From CAXXOK01 sp963674895 (lineage in GTDB: Bacteria; Bacillota; Clostridia; Christensenellales; Aristaeellaceae): a stretch of 64,000 bases of DNA. Positions 1-8,821 of this stretch are shown piece by piece. The notes under the pieces were generated by a model, which was not told the DNA's origin, did no database searches, and worked only from the letters and a program-made list of their open reading frames with translations. Position 1 is the first letter of the stretch. Every line of letters begins with the position of its first letter. Location: NCBI GenBank assembly GCA_963674895.2, contig CAXXCY010000001.1, forward strand, positions 434,001 to 498,000, given 5' to 3'. The position numbers were made by a program, and so were the translations under genes.

Positions 1-138
1 ATCATACTCAAAGTGCTGGACGACCGGCAGGCCTGATTTCGCATCGGTCGTTTCGCAAAATAAAAGGTAACGCGAATACGCCGGATGCAGCGCATCCGGC
101 GTATGGCTGTATCGAACTGTTTCCTTGTATCGCTTGTT

Positions 139-1443
139 TTACCGCTGGTCCGCCGGCACCTTGACGAGGACCGGCATTTGCACACCGTACCACGAGCCCA
201 GCCACGCTTCGTTTCCCACGCTGTCGTACAATTTGAAGTTCGCGCGCGGCGCGCTGATGCGCGCGAGGAAATAGTGGCGGCTGCCGTCGTACCGGCCGCC
301 GCCGCACTGCACCCAGACGTCCACATCCGCGGCGATTCCCGCTTCGTCCATAAACGCGGTCATGCGGCCGCCGTAGAAGCTTTTGATGACGTTCCAGTCG
401 GCCATCTCGGCATACTGGCCGAATTCCTCCAATACCCCCATCATCGCCTGGCTGTCCGAATACCAGCCGTCGGTCACGCGGTAGAAATACTCCATATGGA
501 AAAAATCATCCTCGCCGTCGGCGTCGGACCCGCCGGTACCGTCCGTTTCCGAAGGAACATAACGCCGGTAGCCGCCCTGGCCCATGCTGTCGCTCAGGCA
601 CAGGGCGTCCGCGGAATTCACCTCCAGGCCGCAGTATTCCACCGTATCGGGACCCGGGCGGACCGTGAGCAGATAGGGCGGATCGTTCCAGCACCGGAAA
701 ACCGCCGGGTCGTAGGCCTGCACGTTCCACGTGCCGTGCTTCGCGCCTTCCGGCAGCACGATATCCGGCCAGTTCGTCGAATAATAATCGGGAGCGATGC
801 GGCTTGCGTCCACAGTATAGGCCGAGAAGCTGCCGTCGGCGTTAAGCTCGAAGTAGTCCATCAGCAGCGCGCCGCCGATATCCATATACCATCCCCCGAT
901 GATCTGTGCCCGGAGTTCCGCAAGCGACTGCGTACCGTCTCCGCCTTGCGTGCCGCCGCCGTTGGGCGGCCCGCTGAAGCGCACATAGCCGCCCTCCCCT
1001 TCTCCGGTGCTCAGGCTGAAAGCGTCGTCGTAGACGCTCAGCCCGTAACGGTAGCACCCGCCGCTGTTCTCCACGATCGTCAGCAGGAAGGGCGGATCAT
1101 TCCAGAACAAATTCTGCCCCGGATTATACGGCGCGATATACCATATGCCGTGTATGACGTCGGTATACAGCGCGGGGTTTGACCAGTCCGCCGTATCGAC
1201 ATCGGGAATGCCGTCCGGGTCGGCCACATAGCCGGCACAGGTGCCGTCGCCGTAGAATTCCACATACACCGTGTACATCATGCCGCCCGCAAACGAATAC
1301 CAGCCGCCGGCAAGCTCCTCCATGGCGCGGTTGATCGCGCCGTAATCGCCGTCCTGCCCTGCTGCCGCGGCCGCGGGCAGCGCCGCCGCCATTACGATCA
1401 GGGCTATCACAACCATCCCGAGAGCACGTATTTTTCTCATCAT
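139..1443 (-). CDS. secreted protein with two tandem repeat domains, function unknown
   Basis: Predicted exported protein of about 434 residues. The N-terminus is MMRKIR followed by a long hydrophobic stretch and a run of alanines ending in AAAAAG, a signal peptide without a lipobox cysteine. The mature part holds two related units of about 115 residues, each starting with GGWY, passing through WNDPPFLLT or WNDPPYLLT, and ending in GGY-R. They are followed by an unrelated C-terminal domain of about 120 residues with a VWVQCGGG motif. The frame also opens at a GTG (1449), but that codon overlaps the GAGG ribosome site, so the ATG at 1443 is the better start. I do not recognise the family; lipocalin-like beta-barrel repeats would fit the spacing of aromatic residues, but this is a guess. 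Confidence 0.75.
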   Translation of the reverse strand: MMRKIRALGMVVIALIVMAAALPAAAAAGQDGDYGAINRAMEELAGGWYSFAGGMMYTVYVEFYGDGTCAGYVADPDGIPDVDTADWSNPALYTDVIHGIWYIAPYNPGQNLFWNDPPFLLTIVENSGGCYRYGLSVYDDAFSLSTGEGEGGYVRFSGPPNGGGTQGGDGTQSLAELRAQIIGGWYMDIGGALLMDYFELNADGSFSAYTVDASRIAPDYYSTNWPDIVLPEGAKHGTWNVQAYDPAVFRCWNDPPYLLTVRPGPDTVEYCGLEVNSADALCLSDSMGQGGYRRYVPSETDGTGGSDADGEDDFFHMEYFYRVTDGWYSDSQAMMGVLEEFGQYAEMADWNVIKSFYGGRMTAFMDEAGIAADVDVWVQCGGGRYDGSRHYFLARISAPRANFKLYDSVGNEAWLGSWYGVQMPVLVKVPADQR

Positions 1444-1949
1444 CCACACCTCGATTTGCGCGGTATCATCCGCTGTTCAATTATCGCCTGGAGTTTTCAT
1501 TTGCCTCTAATTGTCAATATAGCATGACGCCGCCAGGTTGTAAAGAACGTCTCTCCGGACTGTTTCCGTCCCTGTGCTTCGGCCCCGGCCGGTAGCCTGC
1601 GCACGGCCCGCACGAAGTTGACAAACGCCGCGATCCTCTTTATGATGAAGCCAGAGCAAGATCCCGTTTTCCGCCGGAGTATAAAGAGAAAGACCAACCG
1701 TTCAGGACGTTGCGGCAAAGGCCGATAATCCGCTTTTCATCGATTTCGAAACAATTCAGGACCATTTCCCTGTCACAGACCCGCTTTCTGTCCGAGCCGC
1801 ACACGGGCATTGCGAACGCATTTCCCGCGTCTCGGATGATTCCCGCTTTTCAAATAGCCGTCCTTTTCACCTGGAAATCGGAAAGGCCGCGGCGCGCACA
1901 TCACCAAGCAAAAACCGGAAACACTGAAAATTCGAAGGGGGCTTTGTGG
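1444..1949. other. intergenic region without a convincing gene
   Basis: About 500 bases between two divergently transcribed secreted-protein genes. A 73-codon minus-strand frame (1497-1718) and the upstream extension of the following plus-strand frame are basic, lack a good ribosome site and look non-coding. Promoters for both neighbours presumably lie here, but I cannot place a convincing -35/-10 pair. Confidence 0.5.
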
Positions 1950-3167
1950 ATGCAAAAACCGCATGTACACCTCGTAACGCTGGCGCTTGTGATCTGTTTG
2001 CTGTTTACCTTGCCCATATCGGCGGTATCGGTATCCGCCACTATAGTCAGCGATCTTCTCTCCTATGAGGACGCGGTCCGGCAGCTGGCCGACATATCCC
2101 CGACGGACGAAGACGCGCTGGGCCTGCTCTACCAAAGCTTCGACGTGCTCGGCGCTCGGCGTTTCGCACCGCAGTACAAATATCTCACCTCCGCGCTTCT
2201 GGAGCTGAGCAGCAGCGAAAACGCCGATTTTGAAAGCATCGATGCGGTGCTCGCCCTGCTTGGGCAGAACGGCGCGTTTATGCAAGCCCTGATGGAAAGC
2301 GCCGGGCTTGATTCCTTTTCCCTGGATACGCTGCGCGGATATGTGTACGCCAGAAAGCTGGAAGTGGAGGGCAATCTCGAACTGGCCTACAGGGCCTACA
2401 TGGACAACCAGATCCTCGACAGCCTGGACCGCGCCATGGCGATTTTCCTTCTGGAGGGCTACAATGCGGACGATTTGCCGCCGGACGGCGAAGACGCTGA
2501 GAACGACGGCGGCATGGAAGCCGCGGATGATGAAGACGAAGAAATTCCCGACGTCGAGTCGCTCCCGGCGGATGGGCTTCCCATGGAGGACCAGGAGGAC
2601 GGCGGCGCGCAGCAGGCGGGAACCGGGACCGCGGGGCAAACCGTTGTCACCGTGCAGACACAGGAGCCGGAGCCGACGCCGGCTGCCATACCGTGGCCCT
2701 CCTATATCCTGCCCCGTTACAGCCTCAACCCCATATATCCGGACGACAAGATTACCCGGGTGCAGGCAAGAACCGGGCCGTCCAAAAACTATTCCGAAGC
2801 CGGCGCCTACAAGACGCTGAAAATGTCTCGGACCGACGGATTGTTCGTCGAGGGCACCTATGTGCTGGTCGACATGAACTACCCCACGGTTGGGGTACGG
2901 CGCGTTTATTTCCCAAAAGGCACCTTCCACAACACCTACACGGTGCCGGAGACCACGCTGGCTGGGTATCCCGCGGTGACCACGCAGGCGGTATCCCCCC
3001 GGTATGGCCCCGGCTTTATCTATGACCCGTTTCCGGAGGCGGCGGTCGCCGCCGGCACGTCCGTTACGGTGTTCTTTGAGGAAAACGGATATGTGTTCGC
3101 CGAGTACGAGGCCGGGTTCCAGCTGCTGCGCGCCTGGATCAACGCCGCCGACGTAACCCCGGAATAA
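1950..3167 (+). CDS. secreted protein, helical N-domain plus SH3-like C-terminal repeats
   Basis: Predicted exported protein of 405 residues. The frame is open for 80 further codons upstream, but the ATG at 1950 has an AAGGGGG ribosome site eight bases before it and begins a clear signal peptide (MQKPHVHLVTLALVICLLF). Residues of about 45-180 look helical and repeat-like. A very acidic linker follows, containing DDEDEEIPD and then proline/threonine. The last 140 residues carry two SH3-type modules, recognisable from VQARTGPSKNYSEAG and VSPRYGPGFIYDPFP, the pattern of bacterial SH3 domains that bind wall peptides. A role at the cell wall is likely; no catalytic motif is visible. It ends in front of a strong hairpin shared with the convergent sugar-transport operon. 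Confidence 0.75.
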   Translation: MQKPHVHLVTLALVICLLFTLPISAVSVSATIVSDLLSYEDAVRQLADISPTDEDALGLLYQSFDVLGARRFAPQYKYLTSALLELSSSENADFESIDAVLALLGQNGAFMQALMESAGLDSFSLDTLRGYVYARKLEVEGNLELAYRAYMDNQILDSLDRAMAIFLLEGYNADDLPPDGEDAENDGGMEAADDEDEEIPDVESLPADGLPMEDQEDGGAQQAGTGTAGQTVVTVQTQEPEPTPAAIPWPSYILPRYSLNPIYPDDKITRVQARTGPSKNYSEAGAYKTLKMSRTDGLFVEGTYVLVDMNYPTVGVRRVYFPKGTFHNTYTVPETTLAGYPAVTTQAVSPRYGPGFIYDPFPEAAVAAGTSVTVFFEENGYVFAEYEAGFQLLRAWINAADVTPE

Positions 3168-3190
3168 GCCGGAAAAAGGCCGTTATAGGA

Positions 3191-3223
3191 AGAAACGCCA
3201 GGGGTTTTACCCCTGGCGTTTCT
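3191..3223. terminator. bidirectional hairpin between convergent genes
   Basis: A 15-base perfect stem (AGAAACGCCAGGGGT paired with ACCCCTGGCGTTTCT) around a TTT loop, between the stop of the secreted protein and the end of the permease operon. The flanks are only weakly T-rich, so it may act as a transcript end or stabiliser on both strands. Confidence 0.7.
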
Positions 3224-3261
3224 TCCCGCAACAGCCGTTTTAAAAACCCGCTCCGTCGGCG

Positions 3262-4113
3262 TCAGTTTTTCATGCCCGTCATTACGATGCCTTCCACGAA
3301 GTATTTCTGGCAGGCCAGGTACACGATGATGCCGGGGATAATGGACATGCACGTGGAGGCCATCGCGAGCTTCCAGTCCGTGCCGTAGGAGCCGGAAAAG
3401 CGCTTGAGCCCCAGGGCGATGGTGAACATATCGGCGTCGGTGATATATACCGTCTGGAGGAGCACGTCGTTCCAGATGCCGATGAAGATGAACAGCGCCA
3501 CCACGATGATCGCAGGCAGGATGGAGGGCACGAGAATCTGCAGCAGAATTCGCACGTAGCCTGCGCCGTCGATCTTGGCCGCCTCGTCCAGTTCCCGCGG
3601 CACCGACATGATGAACTGCCGGATCAGGAAGATGTTGAACGCGCCGCCGCCCGTAAGGTAGGGCAGGATGAGCGGCCAGTATGTTTCCCCCAGGCCCAGG
3701 AAGCGGATCCACACGATGTACAGGGGAATCAGCGTTACGATCGGAGGCAGCAGCAGGGACGCGATACACAGCCCGAACACAAAGCTGCGGCCCCGGAAAT
3801 AAAGCCTGGCAAAGGAATAGCCGCAAAGCACCGCGGTGACCGTGCCGAAGACCACACAGGGCGTCACGATGGTCATGGTATTGAGGAATAGCCTTGCATA
3901 TTCAAACGTCACGTTCGCTTCCGGATAATTGGCGAATATCCATTTGCTTGGGAAAAAGCGCAGCGACCCGATTTCCGGATTGGTCATCAGCGAGGAACGG
4001 AAGATCCACCAGATGGGGAACAGAACCAGCGCGGCCAGCAGGACGACGCACGCCGCAGCGATGGCGTTGGCCGCCTTTTCCCGGCGCTTTTTGCTCCGGA
4101 TGCCGTTTCGCAT
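3262..4113 (-). CDS. carbohydrate ABC transporter permease (MalG type)
   Basis: Second inner-membrane subunit of a sugar importer, 283 residues, the usual length for the MalG/CUT1 group. The first membrane span is AACVVLLAALVLFPIWWIF, followed by FRSSLMTNPE, a segment typical of this family. The EAA loop that contacts the ATPase is present as DEAAKIDGAGYVRILLQI. It starts almost directly after the stop of the other permease, so the two are translationally linked. No ATPase gene is present, so the pair must borrow a shared MsmX-like ATPase encoded elsewhere (established for this family). Substrate is inferred from the adjacent GH127 gene: an arabinose-containing oligosaccharide. Confidence 0.93.
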   Translation of the reverse strand: MRNGIRSKKRREKAANAIAAACVVLLAALVLFPIWWIFRSSLMTNPEIGSLRFFPSKWIFANYPEANVTFEYARLFLNTMTIVTPCVVFGTVTAVLCGYSFARLYFRGRSFVFGLCIASLLLPPIVTLIPLYIVWIRFLGLGETYWPLILPYLTGGGAFNIFLIRQFIMSVPRELDEAAKIDGAGYVRILLQILVPSILPAIIVVALFIFIGIWNDVLLQTVYITDADMFTIALGLKRFSGSYGTDWKLAMASTCMSIIPGIIVYLACQKYFVEGIVMTGMKN

Positions 4114-4114
4114 G

Positions 4115-5035
4115 TTATTTGTCGCCCCCTTCGTAGAACAGCCAGGACTTGGAGGTGGCGAACAGAATCAGCGTAAACAGCCCGATGAGCAGGAAAAAGA
4201 TAAAGGAAATGGCGCTGGCATAGCTCAGCTCGTTATTGATGAACCCCGTCCGGTACATCAAAAACGACATGAAGGTATATTCCGGATAGGTGGTGCGGTT
4301 GCTGCCCGCATAGATCAGGGAGGGCACCACCACCTGCATGTTGGCGATCAGGCTCATCAGGAGGTTGTAAAAGATGATCGGCGTCATGCACGGGAAGGTG
4401 ATATGGAGCAGGCGCTGCCAGTAGCTCGCGCCGTCGATTTCCGCTGCCTCGTGGTATACCCTGGGCACGTTGCCAAGGCCCGCCAGGAAAATAACGATCA
4501 GGTTCCCGCTGGCCCACACGGCGATGACCGCCAGGGACGGTACGATGGTTCTGGAATCCACCAAAAAGGATATCTTCGCCAATCCGTATTTCACCAGCAG
4601 GGCGTTGAACACGCCGAAATCCGGGTTGTACAAAAGCGCCCAGCTCGTATATACGGCGATGGCGGGAATAATATAGGGCACATAAAAAACCGCCCGGAAA
4701 AATCCTCTGGCGGGCATCTTGCGGTTTAACAGCATCGCGACGGTCAGCGAGTACAGCATGCTGATGATCACGGTCAGCCCGGCATACTGCAGCGTTACCT
4801 TGATGGACGTCCAAAAGAATATATCCCGCGTGAAGAGCTTTACATAATTATTCAGCCCGATAAAGATCGGCCTGGGCATGATGGCGGTCCATTTGAAGAA
4901 GGAAAGGATGAAAACGGCAATCAGGGGCAGGTAGGTGATGAACGTAAGTCCCAGAAACGCGGGAATGAGGAACAGCTTGGCCGCGCGCGCTTCCTGGCGG
5001 GCCATTCTGGACACCATTCTGGATGGTTTGAGCAT
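4115..5035 (-). CDS. carbohydrate ABC transporter permease (MalF type)
   Basis: First permease subunit, 306 residues. The N-terminus ARAAKLFLIPAFLGL leads into the first of about six membrane spans. The EAA motif reads EAAEIDGASYWQRLLHI, which marks CUT1-family MalF/UgpA-type permeases and binds the ATPase. It follows the binding-protein gene on the same strand, separated by a 64-base gap filled with a very strong hairpin. Together with the downstream permease and the upstream solute-binding protein it forms the translocation part of a sugar importer that lacks its own ATPase. Confidence 0.93.
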   Translation of the reverse strand: MLKPSRMVSRMARQEARAAKLFLIPAFLGLTFITYLPLIAVFILSFFKWTAIMPRPIFIGLNNYVKLFTRDIFFWTSIKVTLQYAGLTVIISMLYSLTVAMLLNRKMPARGFFRAVFYVPYIIPAIAVYTSWALLYNPDFGVFNALLVKYGLAKISFLVDSRTIVPSLAVIAVWASGNLIVIFLAGLGNVPRVYHEAAEIDGASYWQRLLHITFPCMTPIIFYNLLMSLIANMQVVVPSLIYAGSNRTTYPEYTFMSFLMYRTGFINNELSYASAISFIFFLLIGLFTLILFATSKSWLFYEGGDK

Positions 5036-5056
5036 AACGACACCCCCCGTTTCTCC

Positions 5057-5088
5057 GGAAACCCGCCCGCGCCCGCGGGCGGGTTTCC
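5057..5088 (-). promoter_or_regulatory. intercistronic hairpin between binding protein and permeases
   Basis: A 14-base perfect GC-rich stem (GGAAACCCGCCCGC with GCGGGCGGGTTTCC) with a four-base loop. It lies between the solute-binding-protein stop and the permease start, and no T-run follows in the direction of transcription. Such hairpins commonly protect the upstream message so that binding protein is made in excess over permease. Confidence 0.65.
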
Positions 5089-5099
5089 ATCGGGTTTGA

Positions 5100-6437
5100 T
5101 TAGTAGCCCTGGTTGGCCGCGATCAGCACGTCGATGTTTTTCGTGATGGCGTTGGCAACCGTATCGTTTCCGCTCCAGCAGGGTGCAAGAATGGTAGACA
5201 GCGCGTCGTTAAACAGGTTGGTTCTGTTCACCCAGTACCACGAGGTGGGCCTTGCGTTGTTCATGGCGTAATCCACGACCGCCGATTTGTACTCATCATA
5301 CGGCGGGAAGTTGGGATTGTCCACCCATTTGTGAGTCAGGGCTTCGTCGGTGTAGTAGCTGGAGAGCACGGGCATCCAGATGCCGCTCTCGATCAAACCC
5401 CAGGAATTCTCTTCCTTGGCATACCATTTCAGCCAGTCCATAGCCTCCTTGGAATGCTTGGAGGTGGCGAATACTACGTTGACACCGCCGGTATTCAGCG
5501 TAACCTTGTCCTTCATGTACGGCAGCACGCCCACGCCGTAATCCAGGCCGTCCGTCGCCCTGGCGGGGCCGAGCCACACGCCTATGGACCACTGGCCGTT
5601 GATGTACATGGCACAGTTTCCGTTCACCAGATCCTGGTCTATGGTGGTGGCGGTATTGGTGCCGTACTGCGGAGCGCAATGGTACACCAGCGACAGGTCG
5701 GCGATGCGCTGGAGCGCTTCCATAGCCTCCGGCGTGTTGATGGTCACGTTGCCCTCCGCATCGTACCAGGCGCCGCCGTTCATCACGGACCAAACTTCAA
5801 GCTGCCAGAAATCCGGGCAGAGCATCACGCCGTAGCGCACGATGTTGTTGGGATCAAAGTCCGGGGACAGCGCGTTGTTGCCGTTTTTGTCCAGCGTCAT
5901 CTGCTGCGCGACGTTCACAAAGGTATCCCAGTCCCAGGCGTTTTCGGCGCTGGCGGGAGGCGGAGCGACGCCGGCGTCGGCAAACGCCTTGCGGTCGTAG
6001 TAGGTCAGCAGGATTTCATTGGCCACGGAGTAGCCTACGGGCTTGCCCTCGTAGGTGAAGGCGAGGCTGTCCAGCGGTTTGGATTCCCCTTCGCCGTACA
6101 TTTGGCTCACGTCCGCGAGCATGCCTTGCTCCGCCCACATCAGCACGGCGTCCTCCGCCATAATGCCGGAATCCGGAAGGTTGTTGCCCGCGGCGCGGGT
6201 GTTGAGCGTGCCCACGTAATCGGCGCGGTCGATCTGGATAATCTCGACATGGATTTTGTCTTGTTCGCCTTCAAACTTGTCGATTTGCTGCTGCAGTACG
6301 CGGACTTCCTCATCGTCGCCCCACATGGAGTAGGTAACGGTGACGCGGTCGGCTGCCAGCGCGGTCAGCCCGGACGCCATCGAAAGCGCCATCGCGATCA
6401 TGATCGCAAGGCCGAGCCATTTGGTTCCTCTTTTCAT
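5100..6437 (-). CDS. extracellular sugar-binding protein of ABC importer
   Basis: Solute-binding protein family 1, 445 residues, which captures the sugar outside the membrane and delivers it to the two permeases downstream. Signal peptide MKRGTKWLGLAIMIAMAL ends at ALAAD. Family landmarks are VTYSMWGDDEEVRVLQQQID at the start of the mature protein, NGQWSIGVW in the hinge region and NTGGVNVVFATSKHSKEA in the second lobe. The signal peptide has no cysteine, so there is no lipoprotein anchor, which is unusual for a Gram-positive binding protein. The start has a strong AAGGAGG site. It sits between the GH127 hydrolase and the permeases. Confidence 0.92.
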   Translation of the reverse strand: MKRGTKWLGLAIMIAMALSMASGLTALAADRVTVTYSMWGDDEEVRVLQQQIDKFEGEQDKIHVEIIQIDRADYVGTLNTRAAGNNLPDSGIMAEDAVLMWAEQGMLADVSQMYGEGESKPLDSLAFTYEGKPVGYSVANEILLTYYDRKAFADAGVAPPPASAENAWDWDTFVNVAQQMTLDKNGNNALSPDFDPNNIVRYGVMLCPDFWQLEVWSVMNGGAWYDAEGNVTINTPEAMEALQRIADLSLVYHCAPQYGTNTATTIDQDLVNGNCAMYINGQWSIGVWLGPARATDGLDYGVGVLPYMKDKVTLNTGGVNVVFATSKHSKEAMDWLKWYAKEENSWGLIESGIWMPVLSSYYTDEALTHKWVDNPNFPPYDEYKSAVVDYAMNNARPTSWYWVNRTNLFNDALSTILAPCWSGNDTVANAITKNIDVLIAANQGY

Positions 6438-6515
6438 TCCCGGTTCCTCCTTTTTATTGCATACACATCCGTGTATTGAATCATGGATCAGAAAACGCCT
6501 CTGGCATGTGTGCGG

Positions 6516-8435
6516 TCAGTTTCCGGCGGCCCCCACGTTCAGGTACACGCGCATTTCCCCCTCGCCCCGGTTGGCCCACAGGAAATACGGGATCAGCCTG
6601 ATGTCCGCTTCCACCCAGTCCGGCAGCCTGTCCCGGTACAGGGCGTCGCCCTGGTCAAACGCCGCTTTGGTTCCCTTTGCCGTAAGCGCCACCGTTCCGC
6701 TGCCCCAAAACGCATCCGTTTCGGAAAACGCCGGTTTGCCGGGCAGCCGCAGGCAGGCGACGCCTTCCCCGTTATCGGCCTGTTCCGCGCAGTACACCAC
6801 GGGCCCGCGCATCACGGCGGCCTTGCCTACGTTGTCTAAAACCCTGGGATGGGACACCGCATACCGGGGCGTAAGCGCGTACGTAACCTCCACGCTATCC
6901 CCCGGGTTGAGCGCCGGCAGGCGGAAATACCCGGATTGAAGGGGAGCCTGCACGGCCTTCCCGTTGATTTTCAGCTCCTTCACAGGCGCGTATCCGGACT
7001 GCCTCACGGCAACGCGCTGCTCCCGTTCCAAAACGTCGATGCGCAGCGTGTCGCCGAAGGGGTACTCCGTGCGTATGTCCAGGCGGAAGCGCTCCGACCG
7101 CACCCGGCAGGCCAGGGGAATATGGACGTACAGCGTATCCCCGTCCTCGCCCAGCGCGTACCCGCCGATACTCATGATCGTGCGGGCGGTGTTGGTGGGG
7201 CAGCAGGCGACGTCGAACCACTTCTGGCGCACCGGCATGACGTGCGCAAGCCCAGGGTTGCACCGGCACGCCGCGGGGTTCACCGAAAGCGGCCCCACGT
7301 AGAAAAACTCGGTGCCCGATACGGATATCCCGCTGAGGACCCGGTTGAAAAACGCCAGCTCCACCGTGTCGAAGTACGATCCCTCTCCGGTGAACAGCGC
7401 CATGCGCTGCGCAAACATCATCAGCGCGACGGACGCGCAGCCTTCGCAGTACATCGTGTCGTTGGGCAGGTCGTAATCGCAGGTAAAGCTTTCGCCGTAC
7501 TGGGTGGAGCCCACGCCGCCGGTCACATACATGCGCCGCTTCGTCACGCTGTCGTAAAGCCTTTGGCAGGCTTCCCCGAGCGCCGGATCGCCGGCCAGCC
7601 GCGCCAGGTCCGCCATGGCGCTGTACATATACAGCGCGCGCACGGCGTGGCCAACCGCGTCGTTTTGCTTAACGGGCTCCGTGTGGCACTGGGAATAGGC
7701 GCGGTCCTGAATCACCGGAAGATGGAAGATATCGCGGTAGGCGGGGTTTTTGCGTTCGAGATCGAAATAGAGCGGCTCCTTCCCGCGCTGCGCGATGAAG
7801 TATTCGGCCAGCTTCAGGTAGGGCGCGCCGCCGGTCGCCTCGTACAGCTTCACGAGGCCGACCTCCACCTCCTGATGTCCGGGATAGCCCGGAATCTGGC
7901 CGGCGCCGGTACCGAACGTCTTCACCAGATAGTCCGCGAACCGGCAGGCGACGTCCAAAATCATCCGCTTTCCCGTCGCCCGGAAATACGCGACAGCCGC
8001 TTCGAAAAAATGCCCCGCGCAGTATAGCTCGTGCCCTTCCAGAAGGTTGGAAAACCGGCCCTCCGGTTCCTTGATCGTATAGTACGTATTGATATAGCCG
8101 TCGTTTCCCTGCGCCTTTGCAATCAGACCGCACATTTCGTCCGCCCGCGCTTCCAGCTCCGGGTCGGCATACAGCTCGAGGGAATACGCCGCGGCCTCCA
8201 GCCACTTGTACAAATCGCTGTCCTGAAACACGTTGCCGTAGTATTCGCCCCCGGACAGCCCGGCGGCAATGCGGAAATTCTCGATGCAGTGGCTCTTCGC
8301 GGCTTCCGGAACGCGGTCGTGCAGCGCCTCCCATTGGTAGGGCAGCACCTTTTCCCGTACAAGGGTTTGCAGCTTATGCAGCATTCCGTTTTTCAGGGTG
8401 ACGTTCTCCAGCGGCAGCGGACGGATGCGGTTCAT
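6516..8435 (-). CDS. GH127 beta-L-arabinofuranosidase
   Basis: Glycoside hydrolase of family 127 (DUF1680), 639 residues, normal length. The Bifidobacterium HypBA1 family removes beta-linked L-arabinofuranose using a cysteine nucleophile held by zinc. The zinc/active-site set is visible: Glu315 (GESF), Glu331 and Cys333 (CEGCAS), and Cys411-Cys412 (DVACCPTN), with the same 16-residue spacing between the two glutamates as I recall for HypBA1. No signal peptide, so it acts in the cytoplasm on imported oligosaccharide. First gene of the operon, directly behind a promoter and operator. Inferred job: debranching of plant arabinosides taken up by the downstream importer. Confidence 0.92.
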   Translation of the reverse strand: MNRIRPLPLENVTLKNGMLHKLQTLVREKVLPYQWEALHDRVPEAAKSHCIENFRIAAGLSGGEYYGNVFQDSDLYKWLEAAAYSLELYADPELEARADEMCGLIAKAQGNDGYINTYYTIKEPEGRFSNLLEGHELYCAGHFFEAAVAYFRATGKRMILDVACRFADYLVKTFGTGAGQIPGYPGHQEVEVGLVKLYEATGGAPYLKLAEYFIAQRGKEPLYFDLERKNPAYRDIFHLPVIQDRAYSQCHTEPVKQNDAVGHAVRALYMYSAMADLARLAGDPALGEACQRLYDSVTKRRMYVTGGVGSTQYGESFTCDYDLPNDTMYCEGCASVALMMFAQRMALFTGEGSYFDTVELAFFNRVLSGISVSGTEFFYVGPLSVNPAACRCNPGLAHVMPVRQKWFDVACCPTNTARTIMSIGGYALGEDGDTLYVHIPLACRVRSERFRLDIRTEYPFGDTLRIDVLEREQRVAVRQSGYAPVKELKINGKAVQAPLQSGYFRLPALNPGDSVEVTYALTPRYAVSHPRVLDNVGKAAVMRGPVVYCAEQADNGEGVACLRLPGKPAFSETDAFWGSGTVALTAKGTKAAFDQGDALYRDRLPDWVEADIRLIPYFLWANRGEGEMRVYLNVGAAGN

Positions 8436-8454
8436 GTTTCGACCTTCTTCTGTT

Positions 8455-8466
8455 TTATTCGTTTAA
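8455..8466. promoter_or_regulatory. candidate LacI-family half-operator near GH127 start
   Basis: TTATTCGTTTAA matches the perfect palindrome at 8528-8543 in 10 of 12 core positions (TTAATCGATTAA). It lies in the leader of the arabinoside operon and could be an auxiliary operator for DNA looping. Confidence 0.45.
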
Positions 8467-8527
8467 ACCCCGATAATTCCTTACAGTATTCGCTCAAGGG
8501 GATGTTCGGGCAGTTCGCTATGCAAAT

Positions 8528-8543
8528 ATTTAATCGATTAAAT
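8528..8543. promoter_or_regulatory. main operator of the arabinoside operon
   Basis: ATTTAATCGATTAAAT is a perfect 16-base palindrome with the central CG typical of LacI-family operators. It starts about 12 bases downstream of the minus-strand -10 box, where a bound repressor would block transcription of the GH127 operon. The divergent LacI-type gene is the obvious partner. Confidence 0.75.
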
Positions 8544-8555
8544 TTCTTTTTCTAT

Positions 8556-8584
8556 AGCTTATCACAGCAAAAATGAAATGTCAA
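8556..8584 (-). promoter_or_regulatory. promoter of the arabinoside operon
   Basis: On the minus strand TTGACA (8579-8584) is followed after 17 bases by TAAGCT (8556-8561). The -35 box is perfect and the -10 box moderate, giving a regulated sigma-A promoter reading into the GH127 gene. Confidence 0.65.
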
Positions 8585-8711
8585 CAGGACTCACGAAATA
8601 TTTTCTGTTCCTCTGGAAGGCCCCGGAACTTGAGCAGCCACGGCCGTTTGCGGGCCCAGCGCGAGCAGGCTTCCTTCCGTCTGGGCCTCCCCGCCCCCGT
8701 TCATGCCCGGC

Positions 8712-8740
8712 TTGACGAAAAAAGAAACATCGGGTATTCT
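8712..8740 (+). promoter_or_regulatory. promoter of the LacI-type regulator gene
   Basis: TTGACG (8712-8717), 17 bases, TATTCT (8735-8740), about 80 bases before the regulator's start codon. Confidence 0.65.
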
Positions 8741-8750
8741 TAAACGGAAG

Positions 8751-8762
8751 GTAATCGTTTAT
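8751..8762. promoter_or_regulatory. candidate autoregulatory operator
   Basis: GTAATCGTTTAT matches the TTAATCGATTAA core in 9 of 12 positions and lies just downstream of the regulator's own -10 box, so the repressor probably limits its own synthesis. Confidence 0.5.
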
Positions 8763-8821
8763 CTATCTGCGTTTATTCAAAAATCCTATGCGATGGCGCA
8801 ATGGAAACCGAGGTGACCGCG

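Noticed and set aside
85..1182. 365-codon plus-strand frame
   Set aside because: Antisense shadow of the secreted-protein gene; its composition is rich in Arg, His and Val and it has no ribosome site.
1497..1718. 73-codon minus-strand frame
   Set aside because: Basic, no convincing ribosome site, no recognisable domain.
1773..2930. 385-codon minus-strand frame
   Set aside because: Shadow of the 1950-3167 gene, which has a signal peptide and a proper start.
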